Origin: Streptomyces tauricus
GTDB taxonomy: Bacteria; Actinomycetota; Actinomycetes; Streptomycetales; Streptomycetaceae
Direction of reading: 5' to 3'
NCBI RefSeq assembly: GCF_014650955.1
Contig: NZ_BMVY01000049.1
Location: forward strand, 1 to 45,250
Length of the DNA: 45,250 nt
The stretch's first letter is position 1; each line of letters opens with the position of its first letter. Shown one piece after another: positions 8,356 through 17,895 of this stretch. The position numbers were made by a program, and so were the translations under genes. The notes beneath the pieces are model-generated. The model saw only the letters and a program-made list of their open reading frames with translations. It searched no databases and was not told the origin of the DNA.

Positions 8356-8384
8356 TTGACGAGCCCCTGGTGACTGCCTACCGT
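8356..8384 (+). promoter_or_regulatory. Vegetative (HrdB-type) promoter of second merR gene
   Basis: TTGACG (8356-8361), a 17-base spacer and TACCGT (8379-8384) make a near-consensus housekeeping promoter. The predicted start near 8391 leaves a leader of about 24 bases before GTG 8415, which contains a GGAGG. Confidence 0.75.
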
Positions 8385-8414
8385 CGAGAAGGCAGGTCAA
8401 GGACGGAGGTCGGC

Positions 8415-9047
8415 GTGAGAAGCAGCGGCGACGGTACGGCTGGGGGTGCTCCCGGACGCGGTCTGGGAGACAGTGGCCCGTACCCGCTTCACAGCAGCGC
8501 GGCCGATCACGTACAGCGGCCGAAGGCAGTGCCGGGGGACGGCGAGGTGGCGCCGGAGGAGATCGGTTATCGCGGGCCCACGGCCTGTGCGGCCGCGGGA
8601 ATCACCTATCGGCAGTTGGACTACTGGGCCAGGACCGGGCTCGTCGAGCCGAGCGTGCGGCCCGCCTACGGGTCGGGGACGCAGCGGCTCTACAGCTTCC
8701 GGGACGTGGTCGTCCTGAAGATCGTCAAGCGGTTCCTCGACACGGGGGTCTCGCTGCAGAACATCCGCAGCACGGTCCAGCACCTCAAGGAGCGGGGCTC
8801 CTGCGACCTGGAGCGGATGACGCTGATGAGCGACGGCGCGACGGTCTACGAGTGTTCCTCGCCGGACGAGGTCCACGCCCTGCTCCAGGGCGGCCAGGGC
8901 ATCTTCGGCATCGCTGTGGGCGTGGTGTGGCGGGACGTGGAGAGCGCGCTCTCGCAGCTGCACGGGGAGCGTGTGGACACGGGCGAGACGCTTGTAGGAC
9001 CCAATCCCGCGGACGAGCTGGCTCGGCGGCGCAACCGGGCGGTCTGA
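8415..9047 (+). CDS. MerR family transcriptional regulator (Rv1830/ResR-position)
   Basis: A 210-residue regulator. About 50 polar residues precede a MerR-type DNA-binding domain (YRGPTACAAAGITYRQLDYW, ARTGLVEPS, RLYSFRDVVVLKIVKRFLD), followed by an effector-like helical half. The start is GTG 8415, with GGAGG five bases upstream; the reading frame open further upstream overlaps the promoter. In M. tuberculosis the gene in this slot is Rv1830 (resR), linked to growth control and antibiotic resilience; transfer of that role is inference. A palindrome and a consensus promoter lie upstream, which suggests autoregulation. Confidence 0.86.
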   Translation: MRSSGDGTAGGAPGRGLGDSGPYPLHSSAADHVQRPKAVPGDGEVAPEEIGYRGPTACAAAGITYRQLDYWARTGLVEPSVRPAYGSGTQRLYSFRDVVVLKIVKRFLDTGVSLQNIRSTVQHLKERGSCDLERMTLMSDGATVYECSSPDEVHALLQGGQGIFGIAVGVVWRDVESALSQLHGERVDTGETLVGPNPADELARRRNRAV

Positions 9048-9073
9048 CCGGTGGCAGAGCGGGTGCCGGGGCA

Positions 9074-9096
9074 TTGTCAGTGGCGTAGGGCAGCAT
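9074..9096 (+). promoter_or_regulatory. RecA-NDp/PafBC-type promoter of dinB (weak -10)
   Basis: TTGTCAGTG at 9074-9082 is followed after 8 bases by CAGCAT (9091-9096), two of three matches to TAnnnT. Predicted transcription begins at 9103, one base before GTG 9104, so the mRNA would be essentially leaderless. The same TTGTCAGTG block occurs before ung and the gene at 44462. Confidence 0.65.
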
Positions 9097-9103
9097 CGGA
9101 CAT

Positions 9104-10480
9104 GTGAGAACCACGCCCACGATCCTGCATCTCGACATGGACGCCTTCTTCGCCTCGGCCGAGCAGGCGTCCAAGCCGAGCCTGCGCGGGAAAGCGGTCG
9201 TCGTGGGCGGCCTCGGACCGCGTGGCGTGGTCTCCACCTGCTCGTACGAGGCGCGGGTCTTCGGGGTGCATTCGGCGATGCCCATGGCGCAGGCCCGCCG
9301 GCTGGCGCCGAACGCCGCGTATCTCGTACCGCGCTTCGGTCTCTACCGGCAGATCAGCGAGCAGGTGATGGGGCTGCTGCGGGAGCTGTCGCCGCTGGTG
9401 GAGCCGCTGAGCCTGGACGAGGCGTTCGTGGATCTGGAGGCCGGTGAGACGGCCTGGGACGAGCGGTCGGCACTGCTCGCCGGGAGGAAGCTGCGCGACG
9501 ACATCCGGGCCGTCACGGGGCTGACGGGTTCCGTGGGGCTCGCGGCCTGCAAGATGCTCGCGAAGATCGCCTCCGAGCAGGCCAAGCCGGACGGACTCGT
9601 GCTCATAGAGCCGGGCACCGAGCGGGCACTGCTCGCGCCGATGTCGGTACGTACCCTGCCGGGCGTGGGGCCCGCCACGGGCGACCATCTGCGGCGGGGC
9701 GGGATCACCACGGTCGGTGAGATCGCGGAGGCGGGTGAGGACGAGCTCGTACGGCTGCTGGGGAAGGCCCACGGCCTCGCGCTGTACGCCATGGCGCTGG
9801 CCCGCGACGAACGGCCCGTGGTGGCCGAGCGGGACACCAAGTCGGTGTCGGTCGAGGACACGTACGACGTGGACATCCATGACCGCGTGCGCGTGCGCAT
9901 GGAGGTGCAGCGGCTGGCGGACCGGTGCGTCCAGCGGTTGCGGGGTGCGCATCTTTCCGGGCGGACCATCGTGCTGAAGGTGCGGCGGTACGACTTCTCC
10001 ACGCTGACGCGGTCCGAGACGTTGCGGGGGCCCACGGACGACCCCGGGGTGGTGCGGGAGGCCGCGGCGCGGCTGCTGGAGGCGGTGGACACCACGGGGG
10101 GTGTGCGGTTGCTGGGGGTCGGGGTGACCGGGCTCGCCGACTACACGCAGGAGGATCTCTTCGCGCAGGCCCAGGCGCAGGCGCAGGCCGCTGTCGCCGA
10201 GGGGGCGGAGGCGGTGGGGCCTGAGCCGGTGGAGGAGGTGGTCGAGGAGCCGGAGCCGGCGGCTGAGCGGCAGTGGCGGGCGGGGCACGATGTGCGGCAT
10301 GTGGAGTTCGGGCACGGGTGGGTGCAGGGGAGTGGGCTGGGGAGGGTGACTGTGCGGTTCGAGACGCCGGATTCCCTGCCGGGGCGGGTGAAGACGTTTC
10401 GGGTCGATGATCCCGGGTTGGAGAGGGCTGAGCCGTTGCCCTTGGTCGCGCGGGTGCCTCCGGCGGTTGGTGAGGGATGA
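9104..10480 (+). CDS. dinB: DNA polymerase IV (Y-family translesion polymerase)
   Basis: A 458-residue error-prone polymerase. Catalytic acidic residues are present: D11 and D13 in HLDMDAFF, and D105/E106 in SLDEAFVD. Helix-hairpin-helix (LPGVGPATGDHLRRGGI) and little-finger domains follow. A QEDLF sequence at 349-353 fits the sliding-clamp binding consensus QxxLF. The last 60 or so residues (DVRHVEFGHGWVQG, then VTVRFETPDS) resemble the Tudor-like C-terminal domain of UvrD/PcrA helicases and are not part of the classic polymerase. A DNA-damage-type promoter precedes the GTG. Confidence 0.95.
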   Translation: MRTTPTILHLDMDAFFASAEQASKPSLRGKAVVVGGLGPRGVVSTCSYEARVFGVHSAMPMAQARRLAPNAAYLVPRFGLYRQISEQVMGLLRELSPLVEPLSLDEAFVDLEAGETAWDERSALLAGRKLRDDIRAVTGLTGSVGLAACKMLAKIASEQAKPDGLVLIEPGTERALLAPMSVRTLPGVGPATGDHLRRGGITTVGEIAEAGEDELVRLLGKAHGLALYAMALARDERPVVAERDTKSVSVEDTYDVDIHDRVRVRMEVQRLADRCVQRLRGAHLSGRTIVLKVRRYDFSTLTRSETLRGPTDDPGVVREAAARLLEAVDTTGGVRLLGVGVTGLADYTQEDLFAQAQAQAQAAVAEGAEAVGPEPVEEVVEEPEPAAERQWRAGHDVRHVEFGHGWVQGSGLGRVTVRFETPDSLPGRVKTFRVDDPGLERAEPLPLVARVPPAVGEG

Positions 10481-10528
10481 GGGGCGCGTTTGTGGGGGCG
10501 GGTGCGGGTGCGGGTGCGTTGTGGGTGG

Positions 10529-10586
10529 TTGCGCCGTTCCCCGCGCCCCTGGAAGGCGACAGGATTGCGCCGTTCCCCGCGCCCCT
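10529..10586. repeat. Duplicated 22-bp Streptomyces dispersed repeat
   Basis: Two identical 22-base copies (10529-10550 and 10565-10586), core cgttccccgcgcccct, lie 36 bases apart just after dinB. A similar motif is common in Streptomyces intergenic regions. The second copy runs into the hairpin at 10580-10595. Confidence 0.8.
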
Positions 10587-10595
10587 CTTGGGGGC
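10580..10595. terminator. Hairpin between convergent dinB and PRC-barrel genes
   Basis: CGCCCC, loop TCTT, GGGGCG. It lies in the 123-base gap between two genes that end toward each other, so it may terminate both. No T-tract is present. Confidence 0.55.
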
Positions 10596-10603
10596 GTCAG
10601 TCG

Positions 10604-10978
10604 TCAGGCTGTGTCCTCGCTGTTGGCCAGGTGGCCGAAGTCTCTGTCCGGGAAAGGGGGCGGAGGGGCTATGTCCAGGCCGTAGTGGTGGTAGAGCTGT
10701 AGTTCTTGTTCGGGGGAGAGGTGGCGGCCCACGCCGAAGTCGGGGGCGTCCTTGATCAGGGCGCGTTCGAAGGGGACGTGCAGGGATTCGTCGATCACTT
10801 CGCTGGGCTCCAGGGGGACGAAGGCGTCCCGGCTGAACAGGCCGGTGCGTATGGCCGCCCACTCCGGTGCGCCGGTCGCGTCGTCGAGGTAGACCTCGTC
10901 GACGGTGCCGATCCTCGTGCCGTTGCGGTCGAACGCCTTGCGGCCTATCAGGTTGCGCGGATCGATGTCGGTCTGCAC
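10604..10978 (-). CDS. PRC-barrel domain protein
   Basis: About 124 residues. A PRC-barrel fold is recognised from DPRNLIGRKAFDRNGTRIG, VDEVYLDDATGAPEWAAI and FVPLEPSEV. The C-terminal part contains a short helical tail with HLSPEQELQLYHHYGLD. PRC-barrel proteins occur in ribosome maturation factors and photosynthetic reaction centres; the stand-alone actinobacterial ones have no assigned role. The GTG at 10978 is preferred because a ggaggga sequence precedes it; a GTG at 11014 gives a 136-residue version. It is divergent from gcvP and convergent with dinB. Confidence 0.82.
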   Translation of the reverse strand: MQTDIDPRNLIGRKAFDRNGTRIGTVDEVYLDDATGAPEWAAIRTGLFSRDAFVPLEPSEVIDESLHVPFERALIKDAPDFGVGRHLSPEQELQLYHHYGLDIAPPPPFPDRDFGHLANSEDTA

Positions 10979-11089
10979 GGTCCCTCCAGCTGCTCGCCAC
11001 TCATCCGTAAGCACTACGAAAGAGCACTTTGAGGTGGGCGGCCACTTGAGGGAACCCCGCTGGTAGGCTGGGCGACGGCTGCTGACCCC

Positions 11090-11300
11090 GTGCGGGAGAG
11101 TCCTCCAGGCTTCACCGGAGGCGCCGAAGGAGCAAATCCTCCCCGGAATCTCTCAGGCACACGTACCGCATGGACGAGGTCACTCTGGAAAGCAGAGGGG
11201 TGTTCGAGTATTCGACGGGCTCCGCTCTCACCGACGGTGAAAGCCGGTGCGCCTTCACGGCGGGCCGGTGAAGCTCTCAGGTTGAGATGACAGAGGGGGA
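11090..11300 (+). promoter_or_regulatory. Tandem glycine riboswitch upstream of gcvP
   Basis: Two consecutive glycine aptamers. The first (about 11090-11195) has CGGGAGAG, GCGCCGAAGGAGCAA, TCTCTCAGGCA and CTCTGGAAAGC. The second (about 11196-11300) has CTCTCACCGACGGTGAAAGC, AAGCTCTCAGGTTGA and GACAGAGGGGG. Together they match the double-aptamer arrangement known ahead of glycine cleavage genes, where glycine binding turns on expression. A -10-like TAGGCT at 11064-11069 probably starts the transcript near 11076. The junctions are approximate. Confidence 0.93.
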
Positions 11301-11308
11301 GGCCGTTC

Positions 11309-11330
11309 GGGCACCCACACAGTGGTGCCC
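11309..11330 (+). promoter_or_regulatory. Hairpin in the riboswitch expression platform
   Basis: GGGCACC (11309-11315) and GGTGCCC (11324-11330) form a 7-bp stem between the second aptamer and the gcvP ribosome-binding site (AGGAGG, starting near 11349). No T-tract follows, so control may be translational rather than by termination. Confidence 0.5.
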
Positions 11331-11362
11331 CTCGAAGGTCGTCAGACCAGGAGGCCTCCGCA

Positions 11363-14248
<2,886 letters not shown>

Positions 14249-14268
14249 TCGCGCCCGGACATGCGTCG

Positions 14269-14308
14269 GGGCCGGTTCCGGGAGTGCTTCCCGGGGCCGG
14301 CCCCTCTT
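14269..14308 (+). terminator. gcvP terminator
   Basis: A long GC-rich hairpin with GGGGCCGG (14269-14276) pairing CCGGCCCC (14298-14305), an inner stem CCGGGA/TCCCGG, and a run CTTTTTCT immediately after. It lies 20 bases past the gcvP stop. Confidence 0.85.
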
Positions 14309-14413
14309 TTTCTGATCTTGTTCTGGTCTTTTCTGGCCTTGTTCTGTTGTGGGTGTGGTTCGGGACGGCCTGCCCCGCCGCCCGTTCCCGTCGCCCGTGT
14401 TGCGCCGTGCGTC

Positions 14414-14617
14414 TCAGGCAGCGGTCATCACATCAAGGGCCAGAGGCCGGTGCGGCGCGATGATCCGGCCGTCCGGCAGAAGCTCACCGGTGTCCTCGAA
14501 GAGCAGGACGCCGTTGCACAGCAGGCTCCATCCCTGCTCCGGGTGGTGCGCCACGAGGAGCGCTGCCTCCCGGTCGGCGGATTCGGCTGACGGGCACGGT
14601 CGCTGGTGCTGGCACAT
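14414..14617 (-). CDS. DUF5999 family small protein
   Basis: A 67-residue protein matching the DUF5999 family of Streptomyces: start MCQHQRPCPSAESADREAA, centre HHPEQGWSLLCNGVLLFEDT, end GRIIAPHRP. The paired cysteines near the start (CQHQRPC) could bind metal. The function is unknown. The frame is open further upstream, but homology begins at ATG 14617, which lacks an obvious Shine-Dalgarno sequence. It faces gcvP across a terminator. Confidence 0.85.
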   Translation of the reverse strand: MCQHQRPCPSAESADREAALLVAHHPEQGWSLLCNGVLLFEDTGELLPDGRIIAPHRPLALDVMTAA

Positions 14618-15028
14618 TGATGGGATCTTTCGCTTCGGTGTGAGGTCGGTGTTCGATGTGTTGTCTGTTCCGCGGCTCGAACTGGTGTCCATGGCCGCCC
14701 CCCGTTTGTCAGATGGTCCGGAACCCAGTGTTGCCCTATGGGCGTCAATCCGCAGGGATTTGACGCCAGCACTCCTCACAGGTTGATGACGCATCACCCG
14801 TGCGGACGGTTCATCCCAACTGGGGTGTCCCTTCGGGTGGTTCGCAATGGTCGGATGGGGCTAGTCCGGACGGGCCGGGAGTGCACTGTGTCTTGCACGT
14901 GTCACTCGGAGCGACGTCCTCCCCAACTCCATCCTCTCCTCGCCTTCCACGCCTTCCTCGCCTTCCTCGCACAGTGATGTGCCCCGCGGCCGGGACGGTG
15001 GCCGCGGGGCAGAGGAATCGAGGTGCGC
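14618..15028. other. Gene-free interval with an inverted repeat and a hairpin
   Basis: No supported gene. An inverted repeat GGCGTCAA (14741-14748) / TTGACGCC (14760-14767) could be an operator for the DUF5999 gene or hold a -35 element on either strand. A 12-bp stem (14980-14991 with 15000-15011) sits just beyond the 3' end of the leftward gene at 15029 and probably acts as its terminator. A pyrimidine-rich tract repeating ccttcctcgccttc lies at 14950-14970. Confidence 0.6.
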
Positions 15029-15619
15029 TCAGGCGGGTGAGCCGAGCAGGGGAGTGGCCGCCGGTGTCAGCCGATGGGTCAGTACGGGCAGCAGTTCGGC
15101 CACGCGGTGCGGGCGGTGGGCGGCGATACCGGGCGGGGCGGGTGCCAGGGGCACCAACAGATCGGTGGCGGCGAGGAGACCCTTCGTACCGTCGGCGGTG
15201 AAGTCGCCGTGCAGCCAGAGTGTGAGCATGTAGAGCTCGGGTACCGAGAGCAGACGTGGTTGGTACGACCCCGGCATCGTCTCCGCCTGGCGCAGGGCAC
15301 GTTCGGTGGCGGTGACGTACGGGCCTTCGAAGAAGTGGGAGAAGGCCCAGCCGTCCGGGGTCAGCCTGGTTTCCGCGGCCGCCACCGCGCGTTCGTGGCA
15401 GCGGATGAGGAAGCGCCAGCCGGCGAGCCTGGTGGCGGGGGCTGCCGCCGGGGCGATCCGGTCGAGCACGTGGACAGGCAGTGGGAGTTCGGGAGTGAGG
15501 GGTCCCTGGGTGTCGCGGAGGGACGAGGTACGGGCTTCACGGACCGCGGTCGGGGAACCGAGGGCGGTGAGGACGGTGCGCAATGCCGGCGCGGGAGCCG
15601 GAGGGACGTGCAGCGGCAT
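15029..15619 (-). CDS. Conserved hypothetical protein
   Basis: A 196-residue protein, not recognised. It shows strong Streptomyces codon bias and a plausible ribosome-binding site (agagg) nine bases before its ATG. It contains a tryptophan-rich helical centre (RLAGWRFLIRCHERAVAAAE, then GWAFSHFFEGPYVTATERAL) and a leucine-rich C-terminal half (YMLTLWLHGDF). No signal peptide or transmembrane helix was seen, so it is probably cytosolic. A hairpin follows its stop. It is monocistronic, with an intergenic MITE-like element upstream. Confidence 0.72.
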   Translation of the reverse strand: MPLHVPPAPAPALRTVLTALGSPTAVREARTSSLRDTQGPLTPELPLPVHVLDRIAPAAAPATRLAGWRFLIRCHERAVAAAETRLTPDGWAFSHFFEGPYVTATERALRQAETMPGSYQPRLLSVPELYMLTLWLHGDFTADGTKGLLAATDLLVPLAPAPPGIAAHRPHRVAELLPVLTHRLTPAATPLLGSPA

Positions 15620-15710
15620 GGTGGGTCGCCTCTCATTCGACAGGCATGGTGGCGCGGGGGCGGGGGCGGACGGCGCTGTCAGCTCTCGGGGTCAAAGGGG
15701 CGGGGGCATA

Positions 15711-15890
15711 GGGCCTGTCGCCGAAGTGATGCCTGCCGCGCGGTGTCCGGCACGCATGCTCGCCGAGAAGCCGGAAGGCTCCGGTAGCCTCGCCCGGCTA
15801 CAAGATCCTTCCGGCGACTTTGCGATCGCACGCACAGGACGCCGCACGGGCCGCCCTTCGGGTTAACGCCGTCACCTCGACGACAGGCCC
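15711..15890. mobile_element. MITE-like element with imperfect terminal inverted repeats
   Basis: The ends GGGCCTGTCG (15711-15720) and CGACAGGCCC (15881-15890) are exact inverted repeats. The similarity continues inward with mismatches (CGAAGTGATG against CGAGGTGACG), for about 17 of 20 positions. The 180-base interior has no gene. No clear target-site duplication is visible, so mobility is inference. Confidence 0.5.
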
Positions 15891-16293
15891 TGCGACCGCG
15901 AGCGCCAACTCTCTGCCTCGTTCGCGGAGTTTATACGACACGTGTTCAGGCCGTGTTTCCGCTAGCTGTTCCGCGCATTAAGTGCAAGAGGCAATTAGGT
16001 CGCCGATACGTGTGTTTGGTCCCGGTTCTCGGCGGGTACCCGTCGATGACCTCGGAATACTCTTCCGAAGTGGACGGCCGGTTCTCGTCGGCGTTTTTCA
16101 CGACGGAGTCGACCGTCCAGAGAAATGTGGCGCCTCATGCCTAGTGAATGTGCCTGACGAAAGCTGAGTTCAGAGTAGTGCCCGGGGGGCAGGTCCGGGG
16201 CGTTATCGATCACATTGCCTGGGCATCATCCCCCGTGACCCGGAACACCAGCGGCCGGTTCTTCGGGCGGCCCAGTCGAGGAGGGAAGCTTCG
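15891..16293. other. Gene-free upstream region of the GCS2 ligase gene
   Basis: Lower-GC stretch, especially 15928-16030, with a palindrome ACACGTGT near 15938. Short open frames here have neither codon bias nor ribosome-binding sites and were not accepted. It may hold promoter elements for the gene at 16294, but none match consensus convincingly. Confidence 0.5.
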
Positions 16294-17814
16294 ATGGGGG
16301 AGAAGGTCGTGGCGGGGACGATCGGTCTGTCCGACCGCCGGCGGTACCGAGAAAAGCTGCAGCAGTGCCTGGAGGGGCTGGCGCGGCTGCTGGCCGAGGA
16401 GCGGTTCGACCGTCCCAAGAACCTCATGGGGCTGGAGGTCGAGCTGAATCTGGCAGGCCCCGACGGCATGCCGCGCATGATGAATGCGCAAGTACTCGAA
16501 CGTATCGCGAGCCGCGATTTCCAAACAGAACTCGCCATGTTCAATCTGGAAGTCAACATTGCCCCGCACCGGCTGGAAGGACGCGTATTCGACCGGCTGG
16601 CCGAGGAACTGCGTACCTCTCTCGCGTACGCCCATCGCAAGGCGAACGAGGTCGATGCCGGAATCGTGATGATCGGCATTCTGCCGACCCTCGCCCGTGA
16701 CGACCTGGTCTCCGCGAACCTTTCGGACGTGGACCGCTACACACTGCTCAACGACCAGATCGTCGCGGCCCGCGGTGAGGACTTCACGCTGGACATCGAG
16801 GGCGTGGAACGGCTCAAGTGCACCTCGGCGTCCATCGCGCCCGAAGCGGCCTGTACGTCTGTGCAGTTGCATCTTCAGGTCACCCCCGACCGGTTCGCCG
16901 ACGTGTGGAACGCCGCGCAGCTCGCGGCCGCGGCGCAGATCGTCGTGGGCGCCAACTCCCCGTTTCTCTTCGGCCGTGAGCTGTGGCGCGAGTCCAGGCC
17001 CCCGCTGTTCCAGCAGTCCACCGACACCCGCCCACCCGAGCTCCAGGCGCAGGGGGTACGGCCGCGCACCTGGTTCGGCGAGCGGTGGATCTCCTCGGCG
17101 TACGACCTCTTCGAGGAGAACCTGCGCTTCTTCCCGCCCCTGCTGCCGCTGCGGGACGAGGAGGATCCGATGCGCGTCCTCGACGAGGGCGGCATCCCGA
17201 GCCTCGCCGAACTCGTGCTCCACAACGGCACCGTCTACCGCTGGAACCGCCCGGTGTACGACGTCGCCGACGGCGTCCCGCACCTGCGGGTCGAGAACCG
17301 TGTGCTGCCCGCCGGCCCCACGGTGATCGACGTCGTCGCCAACACGGTCTTCTACTACGGCCTCGTACGCGCCCTCGCCGCCGAGCCGCGGCCGGTCTGG
17401 ACCCGGCTGCCCTTCGAGGCCGCCGCCGCCAACTTCGACCAGGCCTGCCGGTACGGCATCGACGCGCAGCTGGAGTGGCCGCGGCGCGGCAGGTACGGCG
17501 GGGTCACGCGCGTGCCGGGGGTGCAGCTGGTGCGCGACGAACTGCTGCCGCTCGCGGCGGCGGGGCTGGACGCGTGGGGCATCGAGCCGGCCGACCGTGA
17601 CCTGTACCTCGGGGTGATCGAGGAGCGGTGCAAACGGGGGGTCAACGGCGCTTCCTGGCAGTCCCGTACGTTCCACAAGGCTCTGGAGAGCGGTATGGAG
17701 CGGGATGCCGCGCTGGCCGCCACGACGAAGCGGTACAGCGAGCTGATGCACCTCGGTGAGCCGGTGCACACGTGGCCGGTCGGGCTGCGGGAGCCGGCGG
17801 TTCCGCTGGGCTGA
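16294..17814 (+). CDS. Glutamate--cysteine ligase family (GCS2) protein
   Basis: A 506-residue ATP-dependent carboxylate-amine ligase of the GCS2 superfamily. Visible features are the N-terminal NLMGLEVELNLAG with acidic metal ligands, the strand LAMFNLEVNIAPH, the core CTSVQLHLQVTP and the arginine-containing HLRVENRVLP active-site strand. It is longer than EgtA or YbdK-type enzymes and belongs to an uncharacterised long actinobacterial branch. Gamma-glutamyl ligase activity is likely, but the amine substrate is unknown; actinomycetes use mycothiol rather than glutathione. An aggaggga sequence precedes the ATG. It is followed by a hairpin and appears to be transcribed alone. Confidence 0.85.
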   Translation: MGEKVVAGTIGLSDRRRYREKLQQCLEGLARLLAEERFDRPKNLMGLEVELNLAGPDGMPRMMNAQVLERIASRDFQTELAMFNLEVNIAPHRLEGRVFDRLAEELRTSLAYAHRKANEVDAGIVMIGILPTLARDDLVSANLSDVDRYTLLNDQIVAARGEDFTLDIEGVERLKCTSASIAPEAACTSVQLHLQVTPDRFADVWNAAQLAAAAQIVVGANSPFLFGRELWRESRPPLFQQSTDTRPPELQAQGVRPRTWFGERWISSAYDLFEENLRFFPPLLPLRDEEDPMRVLDEGGIPSLAELVLHNGTVYRWNRPVYDVADGVPHLRVENRVLPAGPTVIDVVANTVFYYGLVRALAAEPRPVWTRLPFEAAAANFDQACRYGIDAQLEWPRRGRYGGVTRVPGVQLVRDELLPLAAAGLDAWGIEPADRDLYLGVIEERCKRGVNGASWQSRTFHKALESGMERDAALAATTKRYSELMHLGEPVHTWPVGLREPAVPLG

Positions 17815-17821
17815 GGTCCGT

Positions 17822-17837
17822 CGGGGGAGTTCCCCCG
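17822..17837 (+). terminator. Hairpin after the GCS2 gene
   Basis: CGGGGG, loop AGTT, CCCCCG directly after the stop codon. There is no T-tract, as is common in Streptomyces. Confidence 0.55.
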
Positions 17838-17839
17838 GC

Positions 17840-17884
17840 GTGAGTTCCCTCGGGGTGCGTTCCCTTGCGGTGCGTTCCCTTGCG
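17840..17884. repeat. Three tandem 15-bp repeats
   Basis: Units gtgagttccctcggg, gtgcgttcccttgcg and gtgcgttcccttgcg lie head to tail between convergent genes. The last two are identical. This looks like replication-slippage microsatellite growth. Confidence 0.85.
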
Positions 17885-17895
17885 GTGAGGGCGGG

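Noticed and set aside
17840..17884. CRISPR-like array
   Set aside because: The 15-bp units are directly adjacent without spacers, and no cas genes occur in the window.
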